A DNA stretch of 64,000 bases from an uncultured Lachnospiraceae bacterium (lineage in GTDB: Bacteria > Bacillota > Clostridia > Lachnospirales > Lachnospiraceae), in contig CAJTOK010000007.1 of the NCBI GenBank assembly GCA_910577825.1, positions 17,535 to 81,534 on the forward strand, written 5' to 3'. Below, piece by piece: positions 35,416-45,635 of this stretch. A program made the position numbers and the translations under genes. Below the pieces are notes generated by a model. That model made no database searches. It was given only the letters and a program-made list of their open reading frames with translations, and was not told the DNA's origin. The stretch's first letter is position 1. Every line of letters starts with the position of its first letter.

Positions 35416-36759
35416 TTAAATACGTTCTAATTTAGCAGAATTATGTTTCATCCATATAAATGCCATTATACATATTATTACAGATAATAATGAACCTGCT
35501 GGTGCAGCAATCCCCATTGGAAATAATGAATCTGTATAATATTTTGAAGCAATATATGCCAGCGGTATACGGGCAAGTATAATTGAAGCAAAGTTATGTA
35601 TAAATGAAACCAGCGACAGTCCATATGCACAGAAATATCCACTAAAACAGAAGTGTACGCCTGCAAAAATACAATCCCATACATAACTTTTCATGTACTG
35701 TCCCCCAAGTGTAATTACCTTTTCATTATCTGTAAAAAGCCCTGTAGCATTTTCCGCTATAAACTGCATAATTATTGTAACAGTTATGCCAAATAATACA
35801 GCAATAACTGTAGCATATTTTAATGTCCGGCCTGCCCTGCCGTGTTTCTTTGCCCCAATATTCTGGGCGCAAAGTGCAGATACAGCCGAAAGCATAGAAG
35901 ACGGCACAAGAAAAAGAATCCCTATAAGTTTTTCTACAATTCCAACTGCTGCTGCATCATCCAGCCCCCTGCGGTTTGCAAAAATTGTTATTATAATAAA
36001 CGCAACCTGTATAAAGCCATCTTGTATGGCAACAGGAAAACCAACCTTTAAAATATTTCCGAGCACAATTTTATCTGGCCGGAAATCTGCCCTGCATATG
36101 CCAGGTATCATTTTACGTACAATAATAACAGCACATGAAACAAGCACGCTGGTTGTCTGTGACAATGTTGTTCCAAGTGCTGCCCCTGCCGCCCCTAATC
36201 CCAGAATACCAATAAACAGGTAGTCAAGCACAATATTAAAAATACATGCAGCTGCAATAAAATACATAGGGCTCTTTGAATCCCCCATGCCACGGAAAAC
36301 TGAACTAATAATATTATATGCTGTTATAAATGGTATACCCATAAAACATATCCTAAGATAAGCCACAGCTTCTTCCACAGCTTCTTCCGGCATTGACATA
36401 ATATGTACTATCCATTCTGCAGCAGCAAGTAAAATTACCATACAAACAATAGAAAGAAACATAAAAAGTGTTGCCGTATTCCCAACAGCCTTGTTTATTC
36501 TGCCAGTTTCCCCTGCACCTGCTGCACGCCCGATTATAACAGTAGAACCCATTGCCAGCCCGGTAATCATAACTGTAAGCATGTGCATAACCTGGCTTCC
36601 AGCTGATATTGCCGTTGTGCTTTCCACCCCGTTAAACTGTCCAATAATAAACAAATCTGCCATTCCGTATAATGTCTGTAAAAAATAAGAAAATAAGTAT
36701 GGAACTGAAAAGTATAAAATTGATTTAAAAACACTTCCTGTTGTAAAGTTTCTTTCCAT
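35416..36759 (-). CDS. MATE-family multidrug/sodium antiporter
   Basis: 447 aa, twelve membrane helices in two homologous halves; typical pieces are SVPYLFSYFLQTLYGMADLF, AAGAGETGRINKAVGN and VEKLIGILFLVPSSMLSAVS. Its ATG is three bases after the apparent end of the CRISPR subunit frame at 36763, so it may be read from the cas operon transcript, though it is not a CRISPR protein. Confidence 0.9.
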   Translation of the reverse strand: MERNFTTGSVFKSILYFSVPYLFSYFLQTLYGMADLFIIGQFNGVESTTAISAGSQVMHMLTVMITGLAMGSTVIIGRAAGAGETGRINKAVGNTATLFMFLSIVCMVILLAAAEWIVHIMSMPEEAVEEAVAYLRICFMGIPFITAYNIISSVFRGMGDSKSPMYFIAAACIFNIVLDYLFIGILGLGAAGAALGTTLSQTTSVLVSCAVIIVRKMIPGICRADFRPDKIVLGNILKVGFPVAIQDGFIQVAFIIITIFANRRGLDDAAAVGIVEKLIGILFLVPSSMLSAVSALCAQNIGAKKHGRAGRTLKYATVIAVLFGITVTIIMQFIAENATGLFTDNEKVITLGGQYMKSYVWDCIFAGVHFCFSGYFCAYGLSLVSFIHNFASIILARIPLAYIASKYYTDSLFPMGIAAPAGSLLSVIICIMAFIWMKHNSAKLERI

Positions 36760-36762
36760 GTT

Positions 36763-38961
36763 TTATATTTCTCCTATTCTTTGCATCTTTTTAATAAATC
36801 CAAATAATTTTGTATCTATGCCTTTCCCCTTGAAACGTACCTTGATTTCACTGCCTTCAGGATATAATTCCTGCACTTTGTCCTGTTCAATACCTGCCCT
36901 GCTGCATGAAATGTTCTTAGCCTTTCCTCCTCCTATACTGAATTTAATAGTTTTCGTATTTTTGTATGGAAGAACTTTTGCAATTTCAAATTACTGGTTA
37001 TCTATTTCCCCATTATTATTGTTTCCAGTGATTGTGCGTTTCACCCTTGGTTCCATAGCTTCAAGATATTCTAAAAATACCATATCTTTTCTAGTATTTG
37101 GCATATTAACCTTAGTTATTCTGTCCTTTTTAAGACCTTTATGGTTATCTACAAACCACCTGTAACCTTCAGGACCAGCCTCCGTTTTTGGATATGAGAA
37201 TACCTCACCATTTTCTAACTTTATACTATGGAATCCAGTCATCATATCATAATTCTCCACAATTTTTCCATCAAGCATACCCCTTACTTCTGAATAATTA
37301 TATCCATTATATTCTGGGGTTTCCTTCACAACCATTCCATCTTTTATTATATAAGATTTAATGTAAACTTTATCTGCTTTACATGCAATAGAACCTAACC
37401 CTAATGGTTTGGCTGTACCTATTTTATAACCATGTTCTTTTTCTTCAATACTACTTTCATCACCAGCATTAATTAAGTAAATTAATTTATTTAGAGTATT
37501 TCTTGAAATTCCATCAAAAAACAATTTTCCATGAAAAGTAATTCCTTTTTTTAATGGCCTGATTGTTATATTACGTTTCCCACGTTCTGCACCAGGATTA
37601 TACGTATCATCTATATACTGGTGCCAGTAAAATTTTCTTCCTGAAAGTTTTCCCTGTTCAATATGCAGCTTCCCATCAGCATCTATATAATAATCATATG
37701 TCCAGAAATACGCATTTTCTTCTGGCCTTGACAGATAAAATTCCATATTATTAAGTTTTGGTGAAGACATTTCTGGCAAAGTAACAGGTTTCTCTATATA
37801 ATAATCCTTATTTTCCTTTTTATCTTCAGCTACAAGGTCTGAAAACCTTATTTTTGATGATTTTCCATCACCTTCTGTCATAGTGCCAAACAATTCACAT
37901 GCCTCACAATAACCACTTTCTTTCGTACATGGGGCAAACTCTTTTGCCAGTTTTTTTAATGTATTATCATATATTTCCCGGGTTTTACATGCAGGTGCTA
38001 TAAAAACTTTCTTTTTGCCTTTATCAGTAATTATGGAATAATATACTGGAAAATATTCATTACCTTTTCCTTCTTTGAACTCCTTTAATTTTTCCCTGTA
38101 TTCTTTATAATGGCTGGCATTTTCCAATTCATTCGCTGCATATACCTCCAGCAAATCATCCAGCAGTGAAATTTTTATTTCTTTCCATTCTGCTTTAACA
38201 TCTTTCACAAAAATATGGCAGCAGTGTTTTTCAGACCTTCCTCCAGGGCTTTTTTCCCCTTTAATTATATAACCCTCTGTTCCTTTTATATCTTTGCTAT
38301 ATTTCTTAACTTCAGATGCAAGTGGTTTTACACCCTTGCCTTTCCTTTCCTTTAATTTAAACTTTACCCTTTCACCTTCTGCAAAATCTTTCTGGATATA
38401 ACATTTTCTTTTTTTATGTTCTTTATCGTCTTTCCATTTTCCGGGGTCTGTAACAGTATTATCTGCCCCATATGTTCTCCATAATACATCTGTTGCCTTA
38501 TATAAATCATATATTACATTTCCTTCTTTGTCTTTATCTTTTCTTTTGTATAACAGCCCCGCTTTATAAGACTCCATTGTGCGTTTTGAAAGCTGCAAGT
38601 CACTGTCAAGAGCAGACATACAGGAATTTGTCAGGATTTCAAAATTACTCCTGAACATTCCTCTTATTTCACTTCCAGGAATAACTGGTTTATAATAGTT
38701 ATTTTCTCCATGTGTTTTTCCCTCAAGATTATTATAAGAAAAAAAGTCATATGTTTTATGGACTTCTTTTTTATCTTTTGTTTTATCATCTTCCGGGTTT
38801 TTACTAAAAACCAGATAATTGCTTGTATTAGGGATAAAAACAGGTGTCTTTGTCAATACTGAATATTCAATAACCCCGCTTAACATTTTTTCACCTTTAT
38901 CAATATTCTCGGATTTCGTACTCCCTATAGGAATAAAATTATATGGATTAATAAAATTCAT
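36763..38961 (-). CDS. Type III CRISPR RAMP protein, TIGR03986-like (Cas7 with insertions); in-frame stop at 36991
   Basis: A 656-aa frame starting MNFINPYNFIPIG, a hallmark of the TIGR03986 family, with the Cas7-type loop PVIPGSEIRGMFRSNFEIL, a Cys cluster (CTKESGYCEACELF, probably zinc-binding) and the glycine-rich AKPLGLGSI. It corresponds to the Cas7-insertion subunit of type III-D variant complexes. A TAA at 36991-36993 ends the frame, but the same frame continues open for 75 more codons with protein-like sequence (FEIAKVLPYKNTKTIKFSIG) to a stop at 36763, three bases before the next gene. A nonsense mutation, or natural read-through, is likely. The start overlaps the upstream gene by four bases. 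Confidence 0.78.
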
Positions 38962-39362
38962 TCTTGTCCCTCCATTATCAATCTGTAATCATCAAACTTT
39001 GCCATTCCGGTTTCACCATAATCAATATGGTTTAATACTGTAATACTTCCATAAGTTTTATATTTATTATCTAATAAAACATTTTCCTTGTATACTTTTT
39101 CCTCATTACATGCAAAATCTGCCACATATTCAATAACCCCGTCATTACAGCCATCAAACTTCCTTTTTCCTCTGGTGGCAACTGCACGGTATTCTTTATT
39201 TTTGTCAAACAGATGCACTTCCAATAATTCTTTTCCATCCAGAAGGTTCTTTATTTCATTTAAATCTGCATATTTTTCAAATAAAACCTGTGTCCTTGTA
39301 TATGCCAGAAGCTGGCCTCTGTATGGTGCTTTTTCTTCTATATGTAAGTCACTGTATTTCAT
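38958..39362 (-). CDS. Small type III-D subunit, Csx19-like (TIGR03984)
   Basis: 134 aa beginning MKYSDLHIEEKAPYRGQLLA, with EVHLFDKNKEYRAVATRG in the middle. Small proteins of this size and position between the Cas7-Cas7 and TIGR03986 genes are Csx19 in type III-D loci. The assignment rests on context plus a loose sequence resemblance. Overlaps both neighbours by four bases. Confidence 0.55.
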   Translation of the reverse strand: MKYSDLHIEEKAPYRGQLLAYTRTQVLFEKYADLNEIKNLLDGKELLEVHLFDKNKEYRAVATRGKRKFDGCNDGVIEYVADFACNEEKVYKENVLLDNKYKTYGSITVLNHIDYGETGMAKFDDYRLIMEGQE

Positions 39363-40762
39363 GGCATTGCCTCCTTTAAACGGGCAAGTTCTTTAAAACA
39401 TTGGTTTTTCATTCCACTTTCTTCTAAACCACCGCTAAAACTTGCTTTCCCATTGCTTTCAAATATACCTCTCCCTACTGCGGTCTGTCCTCCAATTGCC
39501 AGATACCCCTCTTCCAATTCATCTATAACCAGCATTAACAGCCCAATAAGTGGTTTAAAACCAGAAGTATCCATGTCATCTTTGTCCCCTGTCTTTTGTA
39601 CCAGCATTTCCAGTTCAGTTGTCCCACCAAAATAAGAAGTTTCAGAATATAGTGCACCATCTACAGTGGAAGCATCAAAACGGTTTACCCTGTTCCTTGT
39701 AACTGGCACTTCTTTAGCACCTTCTATAATACTTTCCTTAAATACTACCATAGACTGGCTCATATCTTCTTTTTTATTTGTTTTTCCAGCATCTGTACCA
39801 AACCATGTTTCTATCTTCTGGTTTATTACAGGAATTTCCAGTTGTTCCATAATACGCCTTGCTTTGCTGCGTATTGCACCATTCCAGCTGCTGCCAGGTA
39901 TTACAGGTATTTTTTCACCTGATGCCGTATCTTTAATAGTAATATGTTCATAATCTGACTGCTGTGGCTTCGCAGAATATTTTCTTATACTGATTCCGCC
40001 TGTAAGCCGTAATGGTACCTTAATTGAAATATATTTTGATTTGCCATTTAATTCTTTTTTCCAGCCTGTCCATTTATCCGCAGAACTATATTCATTTCCA
40101 GGATTTCCACAATACTTAATCCACTCATTACACTCTCCTGCAGAAAAGCTTGTACGGTAAACTTCTTTTATTTTAATCCAGCCACACCCACGGTTTTTTT
40201 TGCTGCCAAAGCGGATTTCCCCGGCATCAAGGGCACTAAGAAGAATACTTGCTTCTTCAAATATATTCTTATCAATAGCGGACATATTCCCATTAGATAT
40301 TATATATCTTTCACCAGATATAACATCCTTTTCCCTCACAATCTGTTCTATTCTTAAAATACCTGTAGCACCTGTTTCCACAATTTCATAATCAAACTTA
40401 TTTTTTACAATTTTACCACTATTTAACTTAACACCATCACGTTCTGTAATATTAGTATCTTTTAAATAAATATCTGAAATAAAAACTGTACTCATTCTTC
40501 CATCATCTTTGCCACTTCCCATATTTACTGAATAACCAAAAATACCTGGTTTGTCCTTTTTCTTATCCAGATAATTACGGAATGCCCCTGCAACAGATGT
40601 ACCTGGTATAAAAGCCTCACCATTTCCATTACGCAGTACATCTGAATCTGTATTTTCTTCAAAACCATTAGATAAAGCCAGAGGAGATGCCAGTTCTATT
40701 TTTGCAGTTATATAATATCTTTTCAAAATCTTATTTGGTTCATCTTTGTTTGGTTCATTCAT
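39359..40762 (-). CDS. Fused double Cas7 (RAMP) subunit, Cas7-2x-like
   Basis: 467 aa made of two Csm3/Cmr4-like RAMP units. Unit one has the loop TDSDVLRNGNGEAFIPGTS (Asp39/Asp41, then FIPGTSVAGAFR) and the glycine-rich FGSKKNRGCGW; unit two has SDYEHITIKD (Asp270), VIPGSSWNGAIR (287-298) and IGGQTAVGRG. In Csm3 the aspartate just before the PGSS motif cuts target RNA, and both units keep an acidic residue there, so two cleavage sites are possible. Overlaps the next gene by eight bases. Confidence 0.82.
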   Translation of the reverse strand: MNEPNKDEPNKILKRYYITAKIELASPLALSNGFEENTDSDVLRNGNGEAFIPGTSVAGAFRNYLDKKKDKPGIFGYSVNMGSGKDDGRMSTVFISDIYLKDTNITERDGVKLNSGKIVKNKFDYEIVETGATGILRIEQIVREKDVISGERYIISNGNMSAIDKNIFEEASILLSALDAGEIRFGSKKNRGCGWIKIKEVYRTSFSAGECNEWIKYCGNPGNEYSSADKWTGWKKELNGKSKYISIKVPLRLTGGISIRKYSAKPQQSDYEHITIKDTASGEKIPVIPGSSWNGAIRSKARRIMEQLEIPVINQKIETWFGTDAGKTNKKEDMSQSMVVFKESIIEGAKEVPVTRNRVNRFDASTVDGALYSETSYFGGTTELEMLVQKTGDKDDMDTSGFKPLIGLLMLVIDELEEGYLAIGGQTAVGRGIFESNGKASFSGGLEESGMKNQCFKELARLKEAMP

Positions 40763-43001
40763 GGCGTTCCTCCTCTTTTTTTCTCATTAAATATTTTAAC
40801 TGTATTAATAGTTCTTTTAAGTATTCCATATCCCACTTATCTTCTTTTCCTTCATACACAAATCCCTGTATCTGGTAAAGTTCCTGGAACTCTTCCAGCA
40901 TCTTAATCACAATTCTTTCATTCTTAGAACCTTCTGGCTGTATATGATTTAAAATCTTTACTGAATTCTTTAATTTCTTGTCTTTATTACCACTTGATTT
41001 TGAAAACCTTTCTTTACAGATTAAACGTATTTTTTCTATATAGCTTTTATTCTCTTTATATGCTTCTTTACATATAAGAAGCATATTGCTAACGGTTGGT
41101 TTTAATGATTCATTGGTTCTTTCTAAATCAAAGAGCAGATGTACATTCACAGATGCTTTATATCTTAAAAAGCCCCTAAACAGCCTGTCTGCAATTTCCT
41201 GAAGGAAAGTTTCTTTTGAAATATCTGCCAGAATATTCTTTTTAATATCTTCTTTATTTTCATCTGTATTACTATCAAGGACATCATAAATTTTACCCTG
41301 GTATTTTCCATTATCCGTAATCTCTGCAATCTCTGCCTCTCCAAATCCTTCCATGCAACGTTCACCAATCCAGAACTGTCCTGTTGCCATTTTTATTTTT
41401 TCTTTTAATTCCACACAAATTACAGTACCCTTATCAAATCCATAAATTGTAGGTTTCCTTTGGCCCCATGTTACATTAAACCCGCCTATTGCCGTAATAT
41501 TCACATATTTTACCACACTATAACCTGGAACTGCCTGTCCTGCTTTACCACTTTCAAAAATACTGGCAAAAATCTCTTTTACAAGGTCATTAACATCTGT
41601 TGAATACGCTGCCTTGCTGCTATATATAATTGCCGGGGATTTTAACAATACATAAAATTTCTGTATTTCTTTTTCCTGTTGTTCTGTTTGCTTGTCCATT
41701 CCTGTTACATAAATATTGCACCTGCCATATTCACCATTTCTTCCATATCCAAGCGGAACTACCGGGTTATTTTTTATATAGTCATATATTTCTTTTATAA
41801 TTCCGGAAGAAGCTTTAATAAATCCCCTGAATAACTGTCCTTCCCGTATAGATGAAACCTGGTAAAACTGGCTTTCCCCACCTGTAAGCTCTGCCACTCT
41901 TCCAAAAGACTTGTCTTTTGGCCTGCTATGGTGGTATCTCATCTCCATTTCAACAGAATGGCATTCCATATTTCCTTCTTTATTAATATATACATACTTA
42001 TGTTTCATCTGGTTTAGCTGCAGGCCATAATCGCATTCTAAATCCTGTCCACCAGAATCTTTTTTAACAGGTTCATTGCCAATATATATCTTATTACGGT
42101 AGTCTTTTTTATTATTTTTAATTTCAAAAACTGAGGCAGGGACTTCACATAAACGCTTGTTATTTACAGCAAGATAAGCATTGGAAAAATATATATCTTC
42201 TTGTAACCATCCAAGAAATTCTTCTTCCCTGCCATTATCTTTTAGCATCTGTTCAATAAGGCCAAGTATTTTAGACCCTTCAATATAATCTAATGAATTT
42301 CCCTCCTGGCCATTTACAGACTTACATATTACAGGTTCTTTAAGATAAATTTCATATTGTAATTCTGTACTTTCCTGCTTATAGTCCACACATTTCTTAA
42401 TATTATCTTTATATGCCTGGTTTTGTCCTTGTATAAAAGAAGCCTGGATTTCCCCATATCCTCTTGTCCTGGCAATTCCTATATGCCTGAATACTGCCAG
42501 GCATTTTTCTAACTCTTTCTGTAACTTTTCATAATCCCCATATATTTCTACATCTGCTTCAAATACACTCCCTTTATTGGCAGCCCGCATGGTACGCAGC
42601 GTCTTTTCATCTGCCACACCTGTTTCATAATCTATAGAAGTTTGTGTACGTATATATGAATAACTGTTTAAAATATTTTGTGGATGGCACAACGGGGTTT
42701 CTGGCAGCTTTCTTATACTTTCAATATAACTTTCCCTGTCTTTAATATAAGCATTGTGTATAATAATTTTCCCTCTCTGGTTTCCTTTTTCACCAAACAT
42801 TTCCCCTATATGGATATCTTCTTCCCAGTCCTTTAATTCCTGTGCGCACTCCCTTAAACATCCTTTAAGGCGTTTTGCAGGAATATAAGGGAAACCGTAA
42901 GAATCATAACAAATATCGGTATCAATGGCACTATTATATATTCCTCCATCTGATACGCACATATCGCTAAGAAGTTTTATTCTTATTTTATCAATTTTCA
43001 T
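40755..43001 (-). CDS. Large multi-domain RAMP subunit, Cas7-Cas5-Cas11-like fusion (Csx10-related)
   Basis: 748 aa. Residues 1-200 form a Cas7/Csx10-like RAMP (AIDTDICYDSYGFPYIPAKR then LKG, with Asp27/Asp29; glycine-rich IGIARTRGYGEI). Residues about 220-590 hold a second RAMP of Csx10/Cas5 type (LKEPVICKSV, IPLGYGRNGEYGRC-like segment). The last 130 residues are purely helical and charged, as expected of a Cas11 small subunit. The order matches the fused Cas7-5-11 of the cyanobacterial type III-D variant. The domain limits are by eye. Confidence 0.72.
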   Translation of the reverse strand: MKIDKIRIKLLSDMCVSDGGIYNSAIDTDICYDSYGFPYIPAKRLKGCLRECAQELKDWEEDIHIGEMFGEKGNQRGKIIIHNAYIKDRESYIESIRKLPETPLCHPQNILNSYSYIRTQTSIDYETGVADEKTLRTMRAANKGSVFEADVEIYGDYEKLQKELEKCLAVFRHIGIARTRGYGEIQASFIQGQNQAYKDNIKKCVDYKQESTELQYEIYLKEPVICKSVNGQEGNSLDYIEGSKILGLIEQMLKDNGREEEFLGWLQEDIYFSNAYLAVNNKRLCEVPASVFEIKNNKKDYRNKIYIGNEPVKKDSGGQDLECDYGLQLNQMKHKYVYINKEGNMECHSVEMEMRYHHSRPKDKSFGRVAELTGGESQFYQVSSIREGQLFRGFIKASSGIIKEIYDYIKNNPVVPLGYGRNGEYGRCNIYVTGMDKQTEQQEKEIQKFYVLLKSPAIIYSSKAAYSTDVNDLVKEIFASIFESGKAGQAVPGYSVVKYVNITAIGGFNVTWGQRKPTIYGFDKGTVICVELKEKIKMATGQFWIGERCMEGFGEAEIAEITDNGKYQGKIYDVLDSNTDENKEDIKKNILADISKETFLQEIADRLFRGFLRYKASVNVHLLFDLERTNESLKPTVSNMLLICKEAYKENKSYIEKIRLICKERFSKSSGNKDKKLKNSVKILNHIQPEGSKNERIVIKMLEEFQELYQIQGFVYEGKEDKWDMEYLKELLIQLKYLMRKKEEERHE

Positions 43002-44688
43002 TTTCTGCCACCTCTTTATCTTCTATATATACATCCATGCAGTAATCCATAATTTCAAGGGCATCATACCATGCAGCAGTTTTTACACCTTCATAATCCA
43101 CATACATATTGTCTTTACATGGCAGTTTCCCAGGCATCTTCCATTTTCTTGAATCCAGAAAACTCCCAAGAAGGTTAATCTGGTTACTTCCCATATGGTA
43201 TGTATTGCGTATGTCCTTTGCAAAGGAATGTGGTATATTATCTTCACTGGCAAAATACCTTATATTATCCATCAGTGTACCAATATTATTAATCTTTGCA
43301 CCATTAATTCTATTTAACTCATCTTTTTCAAATGGCATTGGAATATAATATGGACGCTGCATAAGCCTTTCACCAGCTGGTGTAATAAATTCTTTTTTGC
43401 GCACCTGCTCTAAATCCCTGCATTGTATATTTTTACAAATCTGGAAATCAACAAAATTACCTGTCTTTTCAAAACAGCCTTTGCCATTTTTATTATATTC
43501 TTCTTTACTGGCTGGTTTATAATCCATATAATATGCTTTATTACTATCCTTTTTGGCAGCCTCTTTTGCTGAATCACAACAGCTTTCTGCAACTTCATAT
43601 GCAATTCCAAAAGGGAAATGGCTGTTTATATATGCAATTCCTGCACATACACTAAATCCATATTCCTGTATATTTTCCCCGTTATTTCCTTTATCCATTG
43701 TAAGTTTAGATATTTCCTCACAAAAATACCGTACTGTGTCAAGTGCAATATATGCGTTGCATACATAAGTTATATCATCACCTGCCACAATTATTTTTCT
43801 TACAAATTTTTTAACAAGGCTGTTTCCATATTCATTATTTACAGTATTTGTTTTTTCAAATTTATCTTTCATATTATTAAAAGTATCCAGATAAGAATAT
43901 TTAATATTATGGGATATTTTTCTCATTTTATTTACAGCATCTGTATATTTATCAATCCCCTCAACCAGCTTCTTTATACGCAGGCTCATATTATTACCAT
44001 CTATATGCACAACAGCAATACGGCTGTCTGCCCCGCGCCTGGCATAACTATCCAGAATTTTATCAATCTTTTCTTCCTTAATTTCCTTATTTTTCTTTTC
44101 TATTTTTAAATAAGTTTCTTTACTAATATTTCCCCTGTATGTATCTGTCTTATATTTTTCTTTTTCCATATTAATAACAGGAAGCCCTGTTTTAAGTTCT
44201 GTTTCCATAACAGGCAGGGCACCCAGTGGCCTGGAATCTGTCATATTAGACTTTACCTTATTCATTTCTTTAAAAATATTATCATAGTCTTTTTTATAAT
44301 CATCGGTAACATCCACACATGCTACTGCCAGCTGCAGGGAATAGGTATGTTCTATAATATATCTGGACATATATTTATTTATTTCCTTACATAATTCCTT
44401 ATCCCTGAATATAACATAGGCATTCCCTCCTCCTATATACAAAACCTCCACATCATGTTTTTCCTTATTATACGTAAATACTTCTTTCTCATTATCCCAT
44501 GCTAATACTGCATCTTTTACACCAGATTTTTCACATGCCTTCCCTAAAGCATCTGTCATAATATTCTCAACTAACTGTGACGCCCCCATAGCATCCTTTA
44601 ACTTTGAAGTACTGTAAATGTATTTTTGTATTCCACGTACATCGTACATAGCCATTACACTGCCATTTGTTTTTTCTTCAGAACCCAT
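42991..44688 (-). CDS. cas10: Cas10, type III signature subunit (AGDD palm, no HD domain)
   Basis: 565 aa. The first palm shows LYIGGGNAYVIF (about 83-94); the second palm has VVHIDGNNM (Asp230) and VAGDDITYV with Ala302-Gly303-Asp304-Asp305 in place of GGDD. No N-terminal HD nuclease is present: the protein starts directly at the palm (MAMYDVRGIQKYIYSTSKL). It should bind target RNA with the RAMP subunits and make cyclic oligoadenylate; both metal-binding aspartates are kept. Overlaps the next gene by 11 bases. Confidence 0.87.
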   Translation of the reverse strand: MGSEEKTNGSVMAMYDVRGIQKYIYSTSKLKDAMGASQLVENIMTDALGKACEKSGVKDAVLAWDNEKEVFTYNKEKHDVEVLYIGGGNAYVIFRDKELCKEINKYMSRYIIEHTYSLQLAVACVDVTDDYKKDYDNIFKEMNKVKSNMTDSRPLGALPVMETELKTGLPVINMEKEKYKTDTYRGNISKETYLKIEKKNKEIKEEKIDKILDSYARRGADSRIAVVHIDGNNMSLRIKKLVEGIDKYTDAVNKMRKISHNIKYSYLDTFNNMKDKFEKTNTVNNEYGNSLVKKFVRKIIVAGDDITYVCNAYIALDTVRYFCEEISKLTMDKGNNGENIQEYGFSVCAGIAYINSHFPFGIAYEVAESCCDSAKEAAKKDSNKAYYMDYKPASKEEYNKNGKGCFEKTGNFVDFQICKNIQCRDLEQVRKKEFITPAGERLMQRPYYIPMPFEKDELNRINGAKINNIGTLMDNIRYFASEDNIPHSFAKDIRNTYHMGSNQINLLGSFLDSRKWKMPGKLPCKDNMYVDYEGVKTAAWYDALEIMDYCMDVYIEDKEVAENEN

Positions 44689-44702
44689 ATACTTCCCCTT
44701 TC

Positions 44703-45617
44703 TTATGTTATTTTTATCTTTCCAAATCCAAAACGTGTATTTTTACCAATATGCAGTATTTCAGCTGCATATAATAATTCCCGGGCTTCCTTGCAGCAGT
44801 TTTCTAATAAAATTTCTCCCTGTACCCCTTTTAATTTCATCTTTGTATCTTGCGTAGACGAATATCTTTGTATAATTTTCTCCTGTAAACTCTGTCCTGC
44901 CACCACTGGAAATTTTTCTTCATCCCATATGACCTTTTCTATTTCATTCCCCTCATACATATTATACATATGTAATTTCTGCAATATAGATAAAACAACA
45001 GAATGCCCGTCGAAGGAATGTATAAACCCGCCCTGGTATTTTACTGCACATGGCGACTGGAGCAAAATTTTTACCTTTGTGCAAAGTTTACTATTCTGGT
45101 TAACCATTTCATTTACATAATCTCCCAGTAATTCTACAAACACATTAGACATCTGGATATTATTATTTATCAATACTGGTACTTGCTTTCTATTATTTAT
45201 TGCTTTAATACAGAATCTGGTTTTGTCTTTTCCTAACCCGGCACAGCCAAGGGAAGTAAGGGCATATACAACTGGCATAATATAGCAGATTGCATCCCCA
45301 AAAAAAGTAAATGTAACAGTTATTATATCTCCCTTATTGCAGCTTGTCCTGTGGTCTAAACAGTCAATTACATACCCCATGCTTTCAGAACTTGCCATAT
45401 AAGGCGGTTTTATTTTACATGGTGCATACATAATATTCTGTACAACACACTTTTCATAGAAAGAACATTTTCCACACTCCCTGTCCCCAATACAATTCTG
45501 GAGCAGAAGCATCTGCCCCATCCCCCCTCTTATAGCAGATACCTTATAATAAGGCAGTACACCATTTTCAAGCATCTCTAACTTAAATAATAATTTAGTG
45601 AAACGGATTTGAAACAT
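44703..45617 (-). CDS. cas6: Cas6 pre-crRNA endoribonuclease
   Basis: 304 aa RAMP protein with the C-terminal glycine-rich loop IGKNTRFGFGKIKI typical of Cas6. The N-terminal half has a four-Cys patch (CGKCSFYEKC) found in many Cas6 proteins of type III loci. It would cut the repeat transcript beside the GCCC-GGGC stem. Lies 14 bases upstream of cas10. Confidence 0.85.
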   Translation of the reverse strand: MFQIRFTKLLFKLEMLENGVLPYYKVSAIRGGMGQMLLLQNCIGDRECGKCSFYEKCVVQNIMYAPCKIKPPYMASSESMGYVIDCLDHRTSCNKGDIITVTFTFFGDAICYIMPVVYALTSLGCAGLGKDKTRFCIKAINNRKQVPVLINNNIQMSNVFVELLGDYVNEMVNQNSKLCTKVKILLQSPCAVKYQGGFIHSFDGHSVVLSILQKLHMYNMYEGNEIEKVIWDEEKFPVVAGQSLQEKIIQRYSSTQDTKMKLKGVQGEILLENCCKEARELLYAAEILHIGKNTRFGFGKIKIT

Positions 45618-45635
45618 TTAACACCAGCTCTTTCA

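Noticed and set aside
43618..44109. 163-aa plus-strand frame opposite cas10
   Set aside because: Ile/Phe/Tyr-rich antisense shadow of a Lys/Asn-rich coding strand.
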